52,701 bases of DNA, taken from the NCBI GenBank assembly GCA_018780265.1, contig JADMJV010000133.1:3869-56569 (forward strand), in the 5' to 3' direction. Below the pieces are notes generated by a model that worked only from the letters and a program-made list of their open reading frames with translations, had not been told where the DNA came from and searched no databases. The stretch comes from a bacterium. Lineage in GTDB: Bacteria; Vulcanimicrobiota; Xenobia; Xenobiales; JADMJV01. This document shows, piece after piece, positions 1-7,555 of this stretch (the stretch's first letter is position 1; every line of letters begins with the position of its first letter). Made by a program: the position numbers and the translations under genes.

Positions 1-139
1 GGGGGGGCCCCTCACGCCCATAGATACCTGCGGGCTCGGGAGAGCGGGAGAACGAATCGAGTCTATCGGGTCGTTTGCAAGGAAGGGGGGAGGTTTGTCG
101 CAAGGGGTTCGTTGCCCGTAAAGACTTGAGTGGCTCCAT
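1..139 (-). CDS. N-terminus of an unknown protein, cut by the window edge
   Basis: An open frame starts at ATG 139 on the minus strand, behind a good Shine-Dalgarno (ggaggcagga), and runs without a stop to the edge of the window (46 codons). The visible protein begins MEPLKSLRATNPLRQTSPLP and is rich in Ser, Pro and Arg. It has no signal peptide in what can be seen. Support comes from the direct-repeat promoter at 173-218, which lies at the same distance from this start as from other genes in the locus. The Pro/Ser-rich start resembles the leaders of those co-regulated proteins. The function is unknown, because everything after residue 46 lies outside the window. Confidence 0.55.
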   Translation of the reverse strand, partial: MEPLKSLRATNPLRQTSPLPCKRPDRLDSFSRSPEPAGIYGREGPP

Positions 140-172
140 TCCTGCCTCCGTGATTACATTTAGCATGCAAGG

Positions 173-218
173 ACTATACGGGATGGCGCATGGTAGAATC
201 GTGACGGGAACGTGAAAA
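173..218 (-). promoter_or_regulatory. Direct-repeat promoter (copy 1)
   Basis: Read on the minus strand: TTTTCACG, then a second TCACG exactly 11 bp downstream (repeats at 215-211 and 204-200), and a -10-like TATAGT at 178-173. The start codon of the leftward partial gene is at 139. It shares repeat spacing, -10 position and distance to start with six other copies in the window. Confidence 0.7.
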
Positions 219-281
219 TGGACCGACCGGTGTTGTCAGTTCATTGCATCACCCGCCCTCTGCATCGATCGGCTCCGGCTG

Positions 282-393
282 GCTAGTGCTTCGTCAATGC
301 TCGATTTTGGGATCGAGCGACTTGAGTCCGTCCTTCCCACCGAGCGTGGTCGCGCAAGCCTAACCCAAAATATAAGCTTGACGAAGCACTAGC
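282..393. repeat. 112-bp element with long terminal inverted repeats, MITE-like
   Basis: The outer 16 bp (282-297, GCTAGTGCTTCGTCAA) are perfectly inverted at 378-393. A second inverted block pairs 304-311 (ATTTTGGG) with 364-371, giving about 25 of 30 matched positions. A small internal hairpin sits at 299-318. There is no coding capacity inside. The ends can be read as TA-flanked repeats, as in IS630/Tc1-type elements, but no transposase or second copy is in the window, so the family is inference. The right end supplies the TAG stop of the gene ending at 389. Confidence 0.55.
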
Positions 394-778
394 TCGATTC
401 GTAAAGAAACCAGAGTTCATCCCCTTCGGCTCGATGTACCAGGCCGTGCACCTGTCCCGGACGAGGCTGCGTCAGTTCACATCTCCCCTGGCCATTCTCG
501 TCGGTCAGGACCACCCGATCCCCTTGCGATTCCATGGGACCCGACAGAGTGACATCCTTGACCGGCCAGGGCATATCGATCAACAGACTCACTTTGCCCT
601 GACTGAGGTCAGTGCAGCTAAGGTCAGGGTAGACCGGATTGACGGCGTCCAGGGTCAGCTCGGCCAGGTCGCGGTCAACCTTCACGTCCCCCTTGGCAAT
701 GGCGGTACTGATACTGCCACGGCTCTTGCCCATCGCGATCCATTGCTCGGGCAGAGCCTTCAGTCCCGTGGCGCTCAT
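389..778 (-). CDS. Hypothetical protein, last gene of the metallopeptidase operon
   Basis: This 129-aa protein has no signal peptide or membrane segment that I can see, and I recognise no family. It is acidic to neutral with a beta-rich look in the second half (residues 55-128). Its ATG overlaps the stop of the upstream transglycosylase gene in an ATGA junction, so translation is probably coupled, and it is the fourth gene of the unit that begins at 3529. The stop codon TAG (391-389) lies inside the right arm of the inverted-repeat element at 282-393. The original C-terminus may therefore have been altered by that insertion: the last residues YESS run straight into the repeat. Confidence 0.7.
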   Translation of the reverse strand: MSATGLKALPEQWIAMGKSRGSISTAIAKGDVKVDRDLAELTLDAVNPVYPDLSCTDLSQGKVSLLIDMPWPVKDVTLSGPMESQGDRVVLTDENGQGRCELTQPRPGQVHGLVHRAEGDELWFLYESS

Positions 779-1581
779 TTGGACCCACCTCCTACGTAAT
801 CTCGAAATTGACGGGCGTACTCCTGGACGGCCTGAATGTAGTTTCGAGTCTCGGCCGGCTTAACACCCTTGGCCAGATTGCCGGGGCCTGCGTTGTAGGC
901 CCACAAAGCCCGCTCCACATCGCCATCGTTCTGCTCGAGCTGCTCGGAGAGATAGCGGGTTCCCCCCATAATGTTTTGTTTGGGGTCGACGCGATTCTTC
1001 ACCCCCAGCGAGCGAGCCGTGGCCGGCATCAATTGCATCAGGCCCTTGGCGCCTTTGTGCGACCCCGCTTTGGGATGGCCCTGCGACTCCTGGGCAATCA
1101 CCCCTCGAATCAAATTCGGGTCTACCTGGAACTTCTCCGAGGCGGCTTCGATATGGGGATCATAGCCAATAACCCTCTCGCAAAGACGGATGGGGCATGG
1201 TTCGTCGGGCTCGCCCTTTACCGCGCCCGGCAATTCGGGCTCGGGTTCCGCACTCAGTCTGGCCGCCTCTTGCAAGGTGGCCAATATCTTGGCCGGCCCC
1301 TCTACGGGTTTGGGTGCAGGGGAAACTACCTTTACACTGGCCACCGGGACCGGCGCCGGCGCCAAGGCCATGGCCCCGTTGGGCATGCTGGCGCAGCCCG
1401 AAAGGGTGGCCACCCCCCCCAGTAGGGCCAGGGCGGCCATCGCTGGGCGTCCACAGCCCTGAGCCTCTGGACTCGACGGAATATATTGGTCGATCGGTTC
1501 GGGCGACACCTGCCGACGGGCCAGCGGACCCAGCCGACGCAACGGCGTTGACACAGCGATGGATGGTTCCAACTGCAACAT
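775..1581 (-). CDS. Lytic transglycosylase (SLT domain) with a long extension before a lipoprotein signal
   Basis: The C-terminal half (about residues 145-260) is a clear goose-lysozyme-like SLT domain: IAQESQG carries the catalytic Glu (about E166), followed by GLMQLMPATARSLGV and the AYNAGPGN motif. Such enzymes cut peptidoglycan glycan strands and leave 1,6-anhydro ends. I chose ATG 1581, 5 nt after the upstream stop and behind AAGGGG; longer frames run back into the metallopeptidase gene. About 47 residues precede a hydrophobic stretch ending in the lipobox LSGC (MAALALLGG onward), so the protein looks like a lipoprotein with an unusual N-terminal extension. An internal start at that Met is the alternative. 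A Pro/Ala linker follows the lipobox. It is co-transcribed with a peptidase and a glycine-zipper protein. Confidence 0.88.
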   Translation of the reverse strand: MLQLEPSIAVSTPLRRLGPLARRQVSPEPIDQYIPSSPEAQGCGRPAMAALALLGGVATLSGCASMPNGAMALAPAPVPVASVKVVSPAPKPVEGPAKILATLQEAARLSAEPEPELPGAVKGEPDEPCPIRLCERVIGYDPHIEAASEKFQVDPNLIRGVIAQESQGHPKAGSHKGAKGLMQLMPATARSLGVKNRVDPKQNIMGGTRYLSEQLEQNDGDVERALWAYNAGPGNLAKGVKPAETRNYIQAVQEYARQFRDYVGGGSK

Positions 1582-1586
1582 TGAGC

Positions 1587-3065
1587 TTACCCCTTTGCTT
1601 TCACAGGATTTGCATAGGCGATGGGAACTTTGATCAGCTTTTCGCGACCCTGGCCAGGTTGCGCGATATAGCCCCGGTCGCTCTTGAGGCAACCGTCCAC
1701 CTCCTGCCGAGCCAGTTCGATCGAAGTCTCGTCGACCGGCTCCCACAGGGCGTGGAAGACTTTCCCCTGGTCGTCCATGGCCACCGTCAGGCTGGCGGCC
1801 AGGTCGGTGCAGGTCTTGGGGTCCAGGTCTACTTCGCGGATCGCATCATAGCGGATAAAGGTTTCGCCCAGGTCGTTCTTCCACAAAGCCTGTGCCTTGA
1901 GGTCGTCGGGTAGCTTGGGACCCGTTTGCCGCGTCTCGAGCATCCGGTCGGCTTCGGACAGGTTGGTTGGGGTTTGTCCCCTACTAAACGTCGGTGATTT
2001 CGGGCTGCTTTGGGGAACCAGGTTGCGAGCCTGCAGTGTCTTCTCAATGATATCCGCATACTCGGACTGAAAATAGCGCCGGTCGGCCTCTATCATAGCC
2101 TGTCCCATCTGACTGAGTCGATTGAGACGATTCGGTCCCAGCTCGACCGTCCGGGCCAGCAGCCTGGCCATAACATCGCGGCTGGATATCAGGGCCTGTC
2201 GAGGGTCCTGGCCCTGCTGACGAAAATGGTCACTCACCCCCGAGAGCACATCCCAGAAAGCACCCGTAAATATCCGACTAAAGCTGTGCGGCTCAGAAGC
2301 CAACACTTCGGGCGGCGCGTTCTCGGGTAGGCTTTCCGGTTTGAGATAGAGAAAGTCGTTATTGGCGTCGCGCATGACCCAGTTTTCCGGGCGAGTGCCT
2401 TGTAGGTAGGTGTGATTGATGCCCTGCGACATCTCCTCGGCCAGCCGAGAGACCACATTGGGCTTGTGCAGGTCGCCTCCGGTTTCGGCGCACACCCGGT
2501 CGAGCACCCCATCGTCCTGGAGGGCCGTAAGCATGGCTGCCATATCACCGAACGACTCGTGAAAAGCCGGTGCTTCACCACTGCCAAACCAGCCCATCAA
2601 GCCGGGCCGGAGTCCGTCCAATATTGCGTGACCGGTTTCGTGGCTGACCACATCCAGCGACTCGCTGCCGGCGACGGTCTTGCCCAGCGTTTTGTCGAAG
2701 CCATCAAAGAAATTCAGGGAGTGGTCCTGGCGCAGGTAAAATGCGTTGAACCCCTCGTCGTAATGGGGGTGGATCTTCAGGTCGCCCTGAAAGGCCCAGG
2801 GAATCTTGTGGCCCAGCGCCTTCTCAAAAACGTTCAGAGTGCGGTTGGCAATCACGAAAGTGTTGACCTGATGGAATTCGGCAGTGCCCGGTTGGCACAG
2901 GAAGTTTCCCTGGCTATCCGGTTTCACCGTCTCCACTCGGTCCTGCACCGAGATTCGATCATTGGACAGAGTGGGAGCGGAATCTACCCGCACCTCGACG
3001 GCCGGAGTGGTCAGGGGATCTTGGGGTTGGTAGCGGACCAACATTTGCTGTTGCGATACTTTCAT
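1587..3065 (-). CDS. Thermolysin-like zinc metallopeptidase (first paralog)
   Basis: The 492-aa protein contains HETGH (residues 142-146), the HExxH zinc site with its catalytic Glu, and downstream HESFGD (169-174), which supplies the third ligand Glu and matches the NExxSD-type motif of gluzincins such as M4. A partner at 9134-10543 has the same layout (HECGH, then HESFGD), so the two are paralogs. No signal peptide is visible. The N-terminus MKVSQQQMLVRYQPQDP resembles the leaders of neighbouring proteins, so the export route is unclear. The start overlaps the upstream stop as ATGA. The C-terminal 150 residues lack a domain I recognise. Peptidase function is strong from motifs; the substrate is unknown. 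Confidence 0.88.
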   Translation of the reverse strand: MKVSQQQMLVRYQPQDPLTTPAVEVRVDSAPTLSNDRISVQDRVETVKPDSQGNFLCQPGTAEFHQVNTFVIANRTLNVFEKALGHKIPWAFQGDLKIHPHYDEGFNAFYLRQDHSLNFFDGFDKTLGKTVAGSESLDVVSHETGHAILDGLRPGLMGWFGSGEAPAFHESFGDMAAMLTALQDDGVLDRVCAETGGDLHKPNVVSRLAEEMSQGINHTYLQGTRPENWVMRDANNDFLYLKPESLPENAPPEVLASEPHSFSRIFTGAFWDVLSGVSDHFRQQGQDPRQALISSRDVMARLLARTVELGPNRLNRLSQMGQAMIEADRRYFQSEYADIIEKTLQARNLVPQSSPKSPTFSRGQTPTNLSEADRMLETRQTGPKLPDDLKAQALWKNDLGETFIRYDAIREVDLDPKTCTDLAASLTVAMDDQGKVFHALWEPVDETSIELARQEVDGCLKSDRGYIAQPGQGREKLIKVPIAYANPVKAKG

Positions 3066-3529
3066 GACTGACCACCAGGTTCGTAGGTCAGCGTATCACC
3101 CAGGAGCTGGTTGTACTGCTTCAGGCCCTCCAGGCAGTCAGACATCGCCTTGTTAAAGCCGTGTTGGTAGCCCTCGACCGCTCCGCCATAGGCTCCCAGT
3201 CCCAGCCCGATGACTCCAGCCAGCGGGGTGGCCAGAGCTGCCAGGGCGGGAATACCGGCAGACCAGCTTCCTTTGTAAACGGGGCCGTGCTCGGACGTCC
3301 ACAAGTCGTGATAGGCGCGCACTACGCCGGCTTTCGTATGCAGCAAGGTGATGCCGGCCATTCCCACTCCCTCCAGCATGGCGCCGGCCATGGCGGCAGC
3401 CGCCCCGCTGGCAAACTTGCCCACCTCTGGGGCGAAACGGTCCACCGGGTTGGTCGACTCCTCTGAGAGAATTGGGCCTGATGTAACGGGGACGGTTCGG
3501 GGCATTGAAAGCGATGGTTTGATGTGCAT
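3062..3529 (-). CDS. Small glycine-zipper membrane protein, first gene of the operon
   Basis: The start at 3529 is chosen for the strong ribosome site (ggaggattt) and the M-H-I-K-P start shared with other proteins here; the frame is open 14 codons further. The 155-aa product has a Pro/Ser leader, then two Ala/Gly-rich hydrophobic stretches: about residues 45-65 (AAAAMAGAMLEGVGMAG) and 95-125 (ALAALATPLAGVIGLGLGAYG). The second carries GxxxG-type packing motifs. Its fold class resembles glycine-zipper proteins and some pore-forming peptides, but I recognise no named family. It is coupled by ATGA to the metallopeptidase gene and is preceded by a direct-repeat promoter at 3554-3595. Confidence 0.78.
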   Translation of the reverse strand: MHIKPSLSMPRTVPVTSGPILSEESTNPVDRFAPEVGKFASGAAAAMAGAMLEGVGMAGITLLHTKAGVVRAYHDLWTSEHGPVYKGSWSAGIPALAALATPLAGVIGLGLGAYGGAVEGYQHGFNKAMSDCLEGLKQYNQLLGDTLTYEPGGQS

Positions 3530-3553
3530 AAATCCTCCTGTGTGTCTCGCTTC

Positions 3554-3595
3554 ACTGTAGGCCCCAACCATGCAGGAAACGTGAAGCGGTCGTGA
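3554..3595 (-). promoter_or_regulatory. Direct-repeat promoter (copy 2)
   Basis: Minus strand: TCACG at 3595-3591, TCACG at 3584-3580 (11-bp period), and -10-like TACAGT at 3559-3554, 20 bp after the second repeat. It drives the four-gene unit starting at ATG 3529. Confidence 0.7.
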
Positions 3596-3631
3596 CGAGG
3601 AGGGGCCGACTGTTACCGGACTGTTAAACGG

Positions 3632-4093
3632 TTAGAGTGAAGACTCAACTCTCAGTTCCAGTCGATAGCGGCACATCTGTCGATCGCCGCGCAGATACAG
3701 ACTGTGGTCTGGCGGTAGGTCCACAATCCCATCCAGGACCGCCCCGGCCCACTCGCAGCTACGACGGGAGGCCAGGTTATCGACCTTGCACGTGATCCAG
3801 ATCCGTTCGTAGTCGTGGTGCCGGGCCAGAGGCATTAAAAGTCGCAGACTCCGACCGGCCAGGCGGCGGCCCCGAAATTCCTCGCTCACCCCGTAGCCGA
3901 TCTGGCCAGCATAGAGTTGGATCGAGTCCTGGTCGCCCGGTCGCCATTCGATCAAGCCCACACTGCGCGGATGATCGGGAACGAACATGGCAAAGCGATA
4001 GACAGATCCATGGCCGCCCCGGGGTTGGGCCGGCGTTCTTCTCATTAGTCTGAGTTCCAGCCCCGCTTCTCGCATGGGCTCTGGCTTGTTCAT
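3632..4093 (-). CDS. GNAT-family N-acetyltransferase
   Basis: The stretch GYGVSEEFRGRRLAGRSLRLL is the acetyl-CoA pyrophosphate-binding loop (Q/R-x-x-G-x-G/A type), preceded by the usual beta strands (SVGLIEWRPGDQDSIQLY) and followed by ITCKVDNLASRRSCEWAGA, typical of this fold. It should transfer an acetyl group from acetyl-CoA to an amine; the acceptor is unknown. The start is uncertain: in-frame ATGs lie at 4141, 4102, 4093 and 4075, none with a strong ribosome site. I give 4093, which leaves 153 residues. The gene stands alone, divergent from the unit at 4283 and outside the direct-repeat promoter set. Confidence 0.75.
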   Translation of the reverse strand: MNKPEPMREAGLELRLMRRTPAQPRGGHGSVYRFAMFVPDHPRSVGLIEWRPGDQDSIQLYAGQIGYGVSEEFRGRRLAGRSLRLLMPLARHHDYERIWITCKVDNLASRRSCEWAGAVLDGIVDLPPDHSLYLRGDRQMCRYRLELRVESSL

Positions 4094-4206
4094 CGCGTCC
4101 ATCCAACACCTCGGCCACATCGCCCGGACGGGTTCTGCCATCAGGAGCCCATGGCCTGCGATTCTGGTGGGACAACAAACCTCTGTTCATATCCGCCGAC
4201 CACTTT

Positions 4207-4248
4207 TCACGCTGCCGTGACGAGCGATCCACTTTGCGCTGGTAGTGT
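4207..4248 (+). promoter_or_regulatory. Direct-repeat promoter (copy 3)
   Basis: TTTTCACG with TCACG at 4207-4211, TGACG at 4218-4222, and -10-like TAGTGT at 4243-4248. The GTG start of the downstream gene is at 4283. Confidence 0.7.
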
Positions 4249-4282
4249 GGCTTTGCAATACAAACGAAGCGAGGCCCATCCG

Positions 4283-4696
4283 GTGAAACTCCATATCAAT
4301 GCCCACAGTCTGGACCAGGAAGCTCAGCGGCTCACCTCGATGCTGCGCAAAGCCGGAGTGCATAACGAACAACGCGATGTGCTTCAGCTGGTCGTCAACG
4401 ACTCTATCGAAATCGAGGGCCGGCCTGAGGCTGAGAACGCCTGGGTTGCCCTGCGCATTTTCGAAAGACAGGGCCACGAGAAATTTCTTCAAGTGGGAGT
4501 GGACTACGAATACGGTCCCTCTAAACAATTTATGGAGCGGACCGTGTGCGAAGACAGTCGCATGACGTTGGACATCCGTGAAAAGACGGTGGTCGATGTC
4601 AAGAACGGCAGTCTCCAGAGCCACATGATCAGCGGCATTGCCCCCCTGTCCGAGGAGGCTCGTCACCAACTCGATGACTGGAACATCGCCTACTAA
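4283..4696 (+). CDS. Hypothetical 137-aa protein
   Basis: GTG 4283 is preferred over an in-frame ATG at 4151 because the promoter-like element at 4207-4248 lies between them, and because the resulting start (VKLHINAHS) resembles the M-[KH]-[IV] starts of co-regulated proteins. The product is a soluble, charged protein with mixed helix and strand character. It has Arg/Lys/Glu-rich stretches, no signal peptide and no family I recognise. The GTG has only a weak ribosome site (gcgagg). A 36-nt gap separates it from the 587-aa protein gene, so the two probably form one transcript. Confidence 0.72.
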   Translation: MKLHINAHSLDQEAQRLTSMLRKAGVHNEQRDVLQLVVNDSIEIEGRPEAENAWVALRIFERQGHEKFLQVGVDYEYGPSKQFMERTVCEDSRMTLDIREKTVVDVKNGSLQSHMISGIAPLSEEARHQLDDWNIAY

Positions 4697-4732
4697 CCCC
4701 TCACAAAGGTCACACATCCAAAGGAGTCAGAA

Positions 4733-6496
4733 ATGCTAAGCAAACTTTCCTCACCCATATCCCCTAGAGTCACCCCCAAAGCCGGCGCCTCTCAGCCCGC
4801 TCGCCTGCCCGAACTGCCCCAAGACCGGCTGGAAGCGGGACAGAGTTCCACTCCCAGCCTGGCCAAGTGGGCTCTGGCCGGAGTGGGTGCCCTCAGTGTT
4901 TTCGCACCCGCCGCGCAGGCCGCCCCCCAGGCGCAGATCCACAAACACAGTCGGCGCGCCGACGTCGAATTTCAACGCCTGGTCAAGGCCTACCACGAAG
5001 TTGAAGCCGAAATGGCCGCCGAAAAGGCCGCCGATGCGGCCATCCCCCGCATCGCGCCCGAGCCCAACGCGACCTACGTGCTGCCGGGCAGCGCCCGCGT
5101 CGACCTGTATAAGCCGGTCGGAGTCACGCCCTTCAATACCGAAATGGGCGTCAACCTCGGTCACGGACTGGTGCTGGATGGCAATGGAACTTTGAGCCTG
5201 CTCACTCAGTCGGGTTCAGAACTGACAGACTTTCAGCAACTAGAGAGGACCGACGGTGGCTACTTGACCAGCCATGTGAAGCGCGATGGCAACACCTATC
5301 GATCGGAGACTCCTGACGGGAAGCGCCTCAATATCGAAGACAAAGACGGCGGAGCGACTATCCGTTCTGGCCAGGCATTCTTTGCCATCTCTGGCGGCAC
5401 GGGCGGGCCTTCTACCTTTATCAATGGTCGCCAGGGAACCCAGCAGCAAGCCTTTCGGATTGATTGGAAGGGCAACGAAGCGACCATCAAACTTCCCAAT
5501 CAAAAGGAAGTGAAGGTGACCATAGGGCTGGACAAGGCCATTGTTGAGGATGGCAGCAGTCGCAAGGAATACGCTATCACCCCACGCCACGTCATTCCCC
5601 AGGATGCCCAGATTACCGTAGATCAGCAGTTCCGCGTCTCCAAAGACAACAAGCAGCTTGAGGCTTTCAAAGCCAAACTGGACGCCGTCGAACCGGGCTT
5701 TGTAAAAAGCCATCCGGTGACCATGGCGCTGGTCGAGCACACCATGCAGAACGCCGACTTTGCCGATTTGCTCAAGACCCAAAAAGAGTTAAAACTCTTC
5801 GAGGTCGCCGTGCCGGCGGCCAGCGCCGTGACAGGGGTCCAGGTTGGTCTGGCCCTCACTCAACAGGCTCAGGCTCTCAGCCTGGGCGCCAAAGCCATGG
5901 CTCTCAAAGGGACGGCCCTGGGCATCGCCAAAGAGGCGTACGCCGCCAAGGCCGGTGCCGAGGCTGCCATGGCAGCGGGCAACCTGCCTCAAGCTGTCAG
6001 CCTGGGTCAGAAAGCCCAGACACTGGCCGGACAGGCTCAGGCCGTGGGAGGCCAGGCCAAGAGCCTGGGAGGCCAGGCCGTGCACATCGGTGAGAAGGCC
6101 AAGCATGCCGCTCATGTGGCCAAAACCGCCAGCATCGTGGGGGGTTCCATGGCCATCGTGGACGGCCTCATCACTGGCTACCACGGCTTCAAAGAGATCG
6201 AAGCGGTGGAAGGTGCCATGAAAGTCGTCAGCGCCAAGCTGCAACAGGTTGCCGAGGAAGAAAACTCACAGACCTTCGAGGTGGCCAAGAAGGACTACGA
6301 GCAGGTCACCCCCATCCTGCTCAAACTGGCCCAACATGCCCACACCACCGTCACCATCGGAGGGGTCAAGGTTGGCTGCGGCGCCCTCACTCTGGGCAGC
6401 GCCTTCATGAGTGGCCCGGTCGCCCCCATTGTAGCTGGCGCCGTGGGCAGTGCCTGTTACCTGGGCACGGCCATCTACGACCACTACCGCCAGTAG
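4733..6496 (+). CDS. Large unknown protein with heptad helical repeats and an internal signal-peptide-like segment
   Basis: The 587-aa protein starts behind AAAGGAGT. About 44 Pro/Ser-rich residues come first, then a hydrophobic run ending in an AxA-type site (WALAGVGALSVFAPAAQAA, residues 46-64), which looks like a signal peptide placed far from the N-terminus. Residues 110-310 form a beta-rich region (many G-N-G and D-G turns). Residues 375-465 form an Ala/Gly/Gln-rich helix with visible 7-residue repeats at 423-464 (GQKAQTLAGQAQAVGGQ and onward). Two hydrophobic glycine-rich segments follow (about 467-483 and 540-578). I recognise no family. The mix of exported beta domain and membrane-prone helices suggests an envelope or secreted protein that can insert into membranes, which is inference. 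Confidence 0.82.
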   Translation: MLSKLSSPISPRVTPKAGASQPARLPELPQDRLEAGQSSTPSLAKWALAGVGALSVFAPAAQAAPQAQIHKHSRRADVEFQRLVKAYHEVEAEMAAEKAADAAIPRIAPEPNATYVLPGSARVDLYKPVGVTPFNTEMGVNLGHGLVLDGNGTLSLLTQSGSELTDFQQLERTDGGYLTSHVKRDGNTYRSETPDGKRLNIEDKDGGATIRSGQAFFAISGGTGGPSTFINGRQGTQQQAFRIDWKGNEATIKLPNQKEVKVTIGLDKAIVEDGSSRKEYAITPRHVIPQDAQITVDQQFRVSKDNKQLEAFKAKLDAVEPGFVKSHPVTMALVEHTMQNADFADLLKTQKELKLFEVAVPAASAVTGVQVGLALTQQAQALSLGAKAMALKGTALGIAKEAYAAKAGAEAAMAAGNLPQAVSLGQKAQTLAGQAQAVGGQAKSLGGQAVHIGEKAKHAAHVAKTASIVGGSMAIVDGLITGYHGFKEIEAVEGAMKVVSAKLQQVAEEENSQTFEVAKKDYEQVTPILLKLAQHAHTTVTIGGVKVGCGALTLGSAFMSGPVAPIVAGAVGSACYLGTAIYDHYRQ

Positions 6497-6524
6497 CACA
6501 AGCCCAGGCTCAGGACTTACCCGG

Positions 6525-6556
6525 TTGACAAGCATACCATACAGTATGGTATGCTT
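6525..6556 (+). promoter_or_regulatory. TetR promoter with overlapping palindromic operator; probable leaderless start
   Basis: TTGACA at 6525-6530 is followed by a perfect palindrome with 13-bp arms (6530-6542 and 6544-6556) around one central base. A TATGCT box at 6550-6555 lies exactly 6 nt before ATG 6562, with no ribosome site between. The palindrome covers the -10 and spacer, as expected for an autorepressed TetR gene. The -35 to -10 spacing (19 bp) is long. Confidence 0.75.
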
Positions 6557-6561
6557 TCTTC

Positions 6562-7095
6562 ATGATGGACCGAAAAGCGGTTTGGCTGGAAGTCGGTCTG
6601 CAACTGCTGGTGGACGAGGGGCCCAAGGGATTGACGGTAGAACGGCTCTGCCAGTCAACCGGCAAGACCAAAGGCTCTTTCTATCACCATTTCGCCGGGG
6701 TGCGCGAGTTTGAGCAGCGCCTGCTTGAGCATTGGGAGCAGGCCCACACGCGCGACCTGATCGACCTTACCTCGCAGGGACCGCCTCAAACCGCCTTGCG
6801 CGAGCTCAGGCGCCTGGCACTCCGCCTCCCCTTTGAGCGCGAGGCCGCCTTTCGTGCCTGGGGCGCGCGCAATCTGGAGGCAGCCCGAGTGGTGGCCCGG
6901 GTGGACGCTTTGCGAGTGGCCCATCTGGGGCGCTTCCACATTCACAACGGGCACCCGCCCGACCAGGCCGAGACCATGGCCTGGCTGGAATACAGTTTGT
7001 TTTTGGGAATGGCTCAACTGGGCGACTCACTGCCCAAGGAGCAAAGTCGATTGGCCCGGAGCCTGTTTGAGAGAAAGGTGATCCCCCATGATTGA
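6562..7095 (+). CDS. TetR-family transcriptional repressor
   Basis: The 177-aa protein has the TetR N-terminal helix-turn-helix (about residues 8-50): LLVDEGPKGLTVERLC, STGKTKGSFYHHF, the last being the classic recognition helix. The remaining helical domain would bind an effector and dimerise. A perfect palindrome overlapping its promoter (6530-6556) is the likely operator, so autoregulation is expected. ATG 6562 is chosen; ATG 6565 is the alternative. No Shine-Dalgarno precedes it, and a TATGCT box lies 6 nt upstream, which fits a leaderless mRNA. The end overlaps the next gene by 8 nt, so that flavin-barrel protein is the probable regulated partner. Confidence 0.9.
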   Translation: MMDRKAVWLEVGLQLLVDEGPKGLTVERLCQSTGKTKGSFYHHFAGVREFEQRLLEHWEQAHTRDLIDLTSQGPPQTALRELRRLALRLPFEREAAFRAWGARNLEAARVVARVDALRVAHLGRFHIHNGHPPDQAETMAWLEYSLFLGMAQLGDSLPKEQSRLARSLFERKVIPHD

Positions 7096-7555
7096 ATGGC
7101 CGAAAGTCAAAGAATTCGTGGCCCGACGGGCCTTCTTCTGCGCCGTAGCGACGTGGGACGAGGGCACGGGCATTCGCCTCTTTCCCATCGGTTCAATGCG
7201 AGTCAACGCTCAGGGACAGGCCACCTACTTTGAGATCTTTGCCCGGCCCGTCCGAGAGGGCTCTCCGATCGTATTTTTAGCCGTGGACGCCAACCCGATT
7301 TTCTGGCTGATCTCTCTGCTGCGAGGTCGCTTCTCACATCCGCCGGCGATCCGCCTGCGGGGCACAGTGGGCATACAGCGACCCGCCACCGAGTCGGAGA
7401 GACAGGGCTGGTTTCGACGCGTTGGCCTGTTCCTCAAGACTCGGGGGGGACGGGCACTGTGGTCCAATCCCAAAAGGATTCGAGAAGTCCAGCTGTGCCA
7501 CGCGGAATCGGTCCGGGTGGGACCGATGACGCGCGGACTGGAAAACTGGGTCTAG
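7088..7555 (+). CDS. Flavin-binding split-barrel (PPOX-like) protein
   Basis: The 155-aa protein has the look of the pyridoxamine-phosphate-oxidase-like split barrel: an N-terminal helix (VKEFVARRAFFCAVATWDEG), a strand with LFPIGSMRVNAQGQATYFEI, and a later strand pair around AIRLRGTVGI. Members bind FMN or F420 and reduce or oxidise small molecules; the substrate here is unknown. It overlaps the TetR gene by 8 nt, suggesting an operon where the regulator controls this enzyme. Its TAG stop shares a CTAG with the TAG of the convergent gene at 7552-7851. The family call is from general pattern and is moderate. Confidence 0.65.
   Translation: MIEWPKVKEFVARRAFFCAVATWDEGTGIRLFPIGSMRVNAQGQATYFEIFARPVREGSPIVFLAVDANPIFWLISLLRGRFSHPPAIRLRGTVGIQRPATESERQGWFRRVGLFLKTRGGRALWSNPKRIREVQLCHAESVRVGPMTRGLENWV

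Noticed and set aside
282..393. The inverted repeat as a transcription terminator
   Set aside because: The arms are 80 nt apart and no T-run follows on either strand. A mobile-element remnant fits better.
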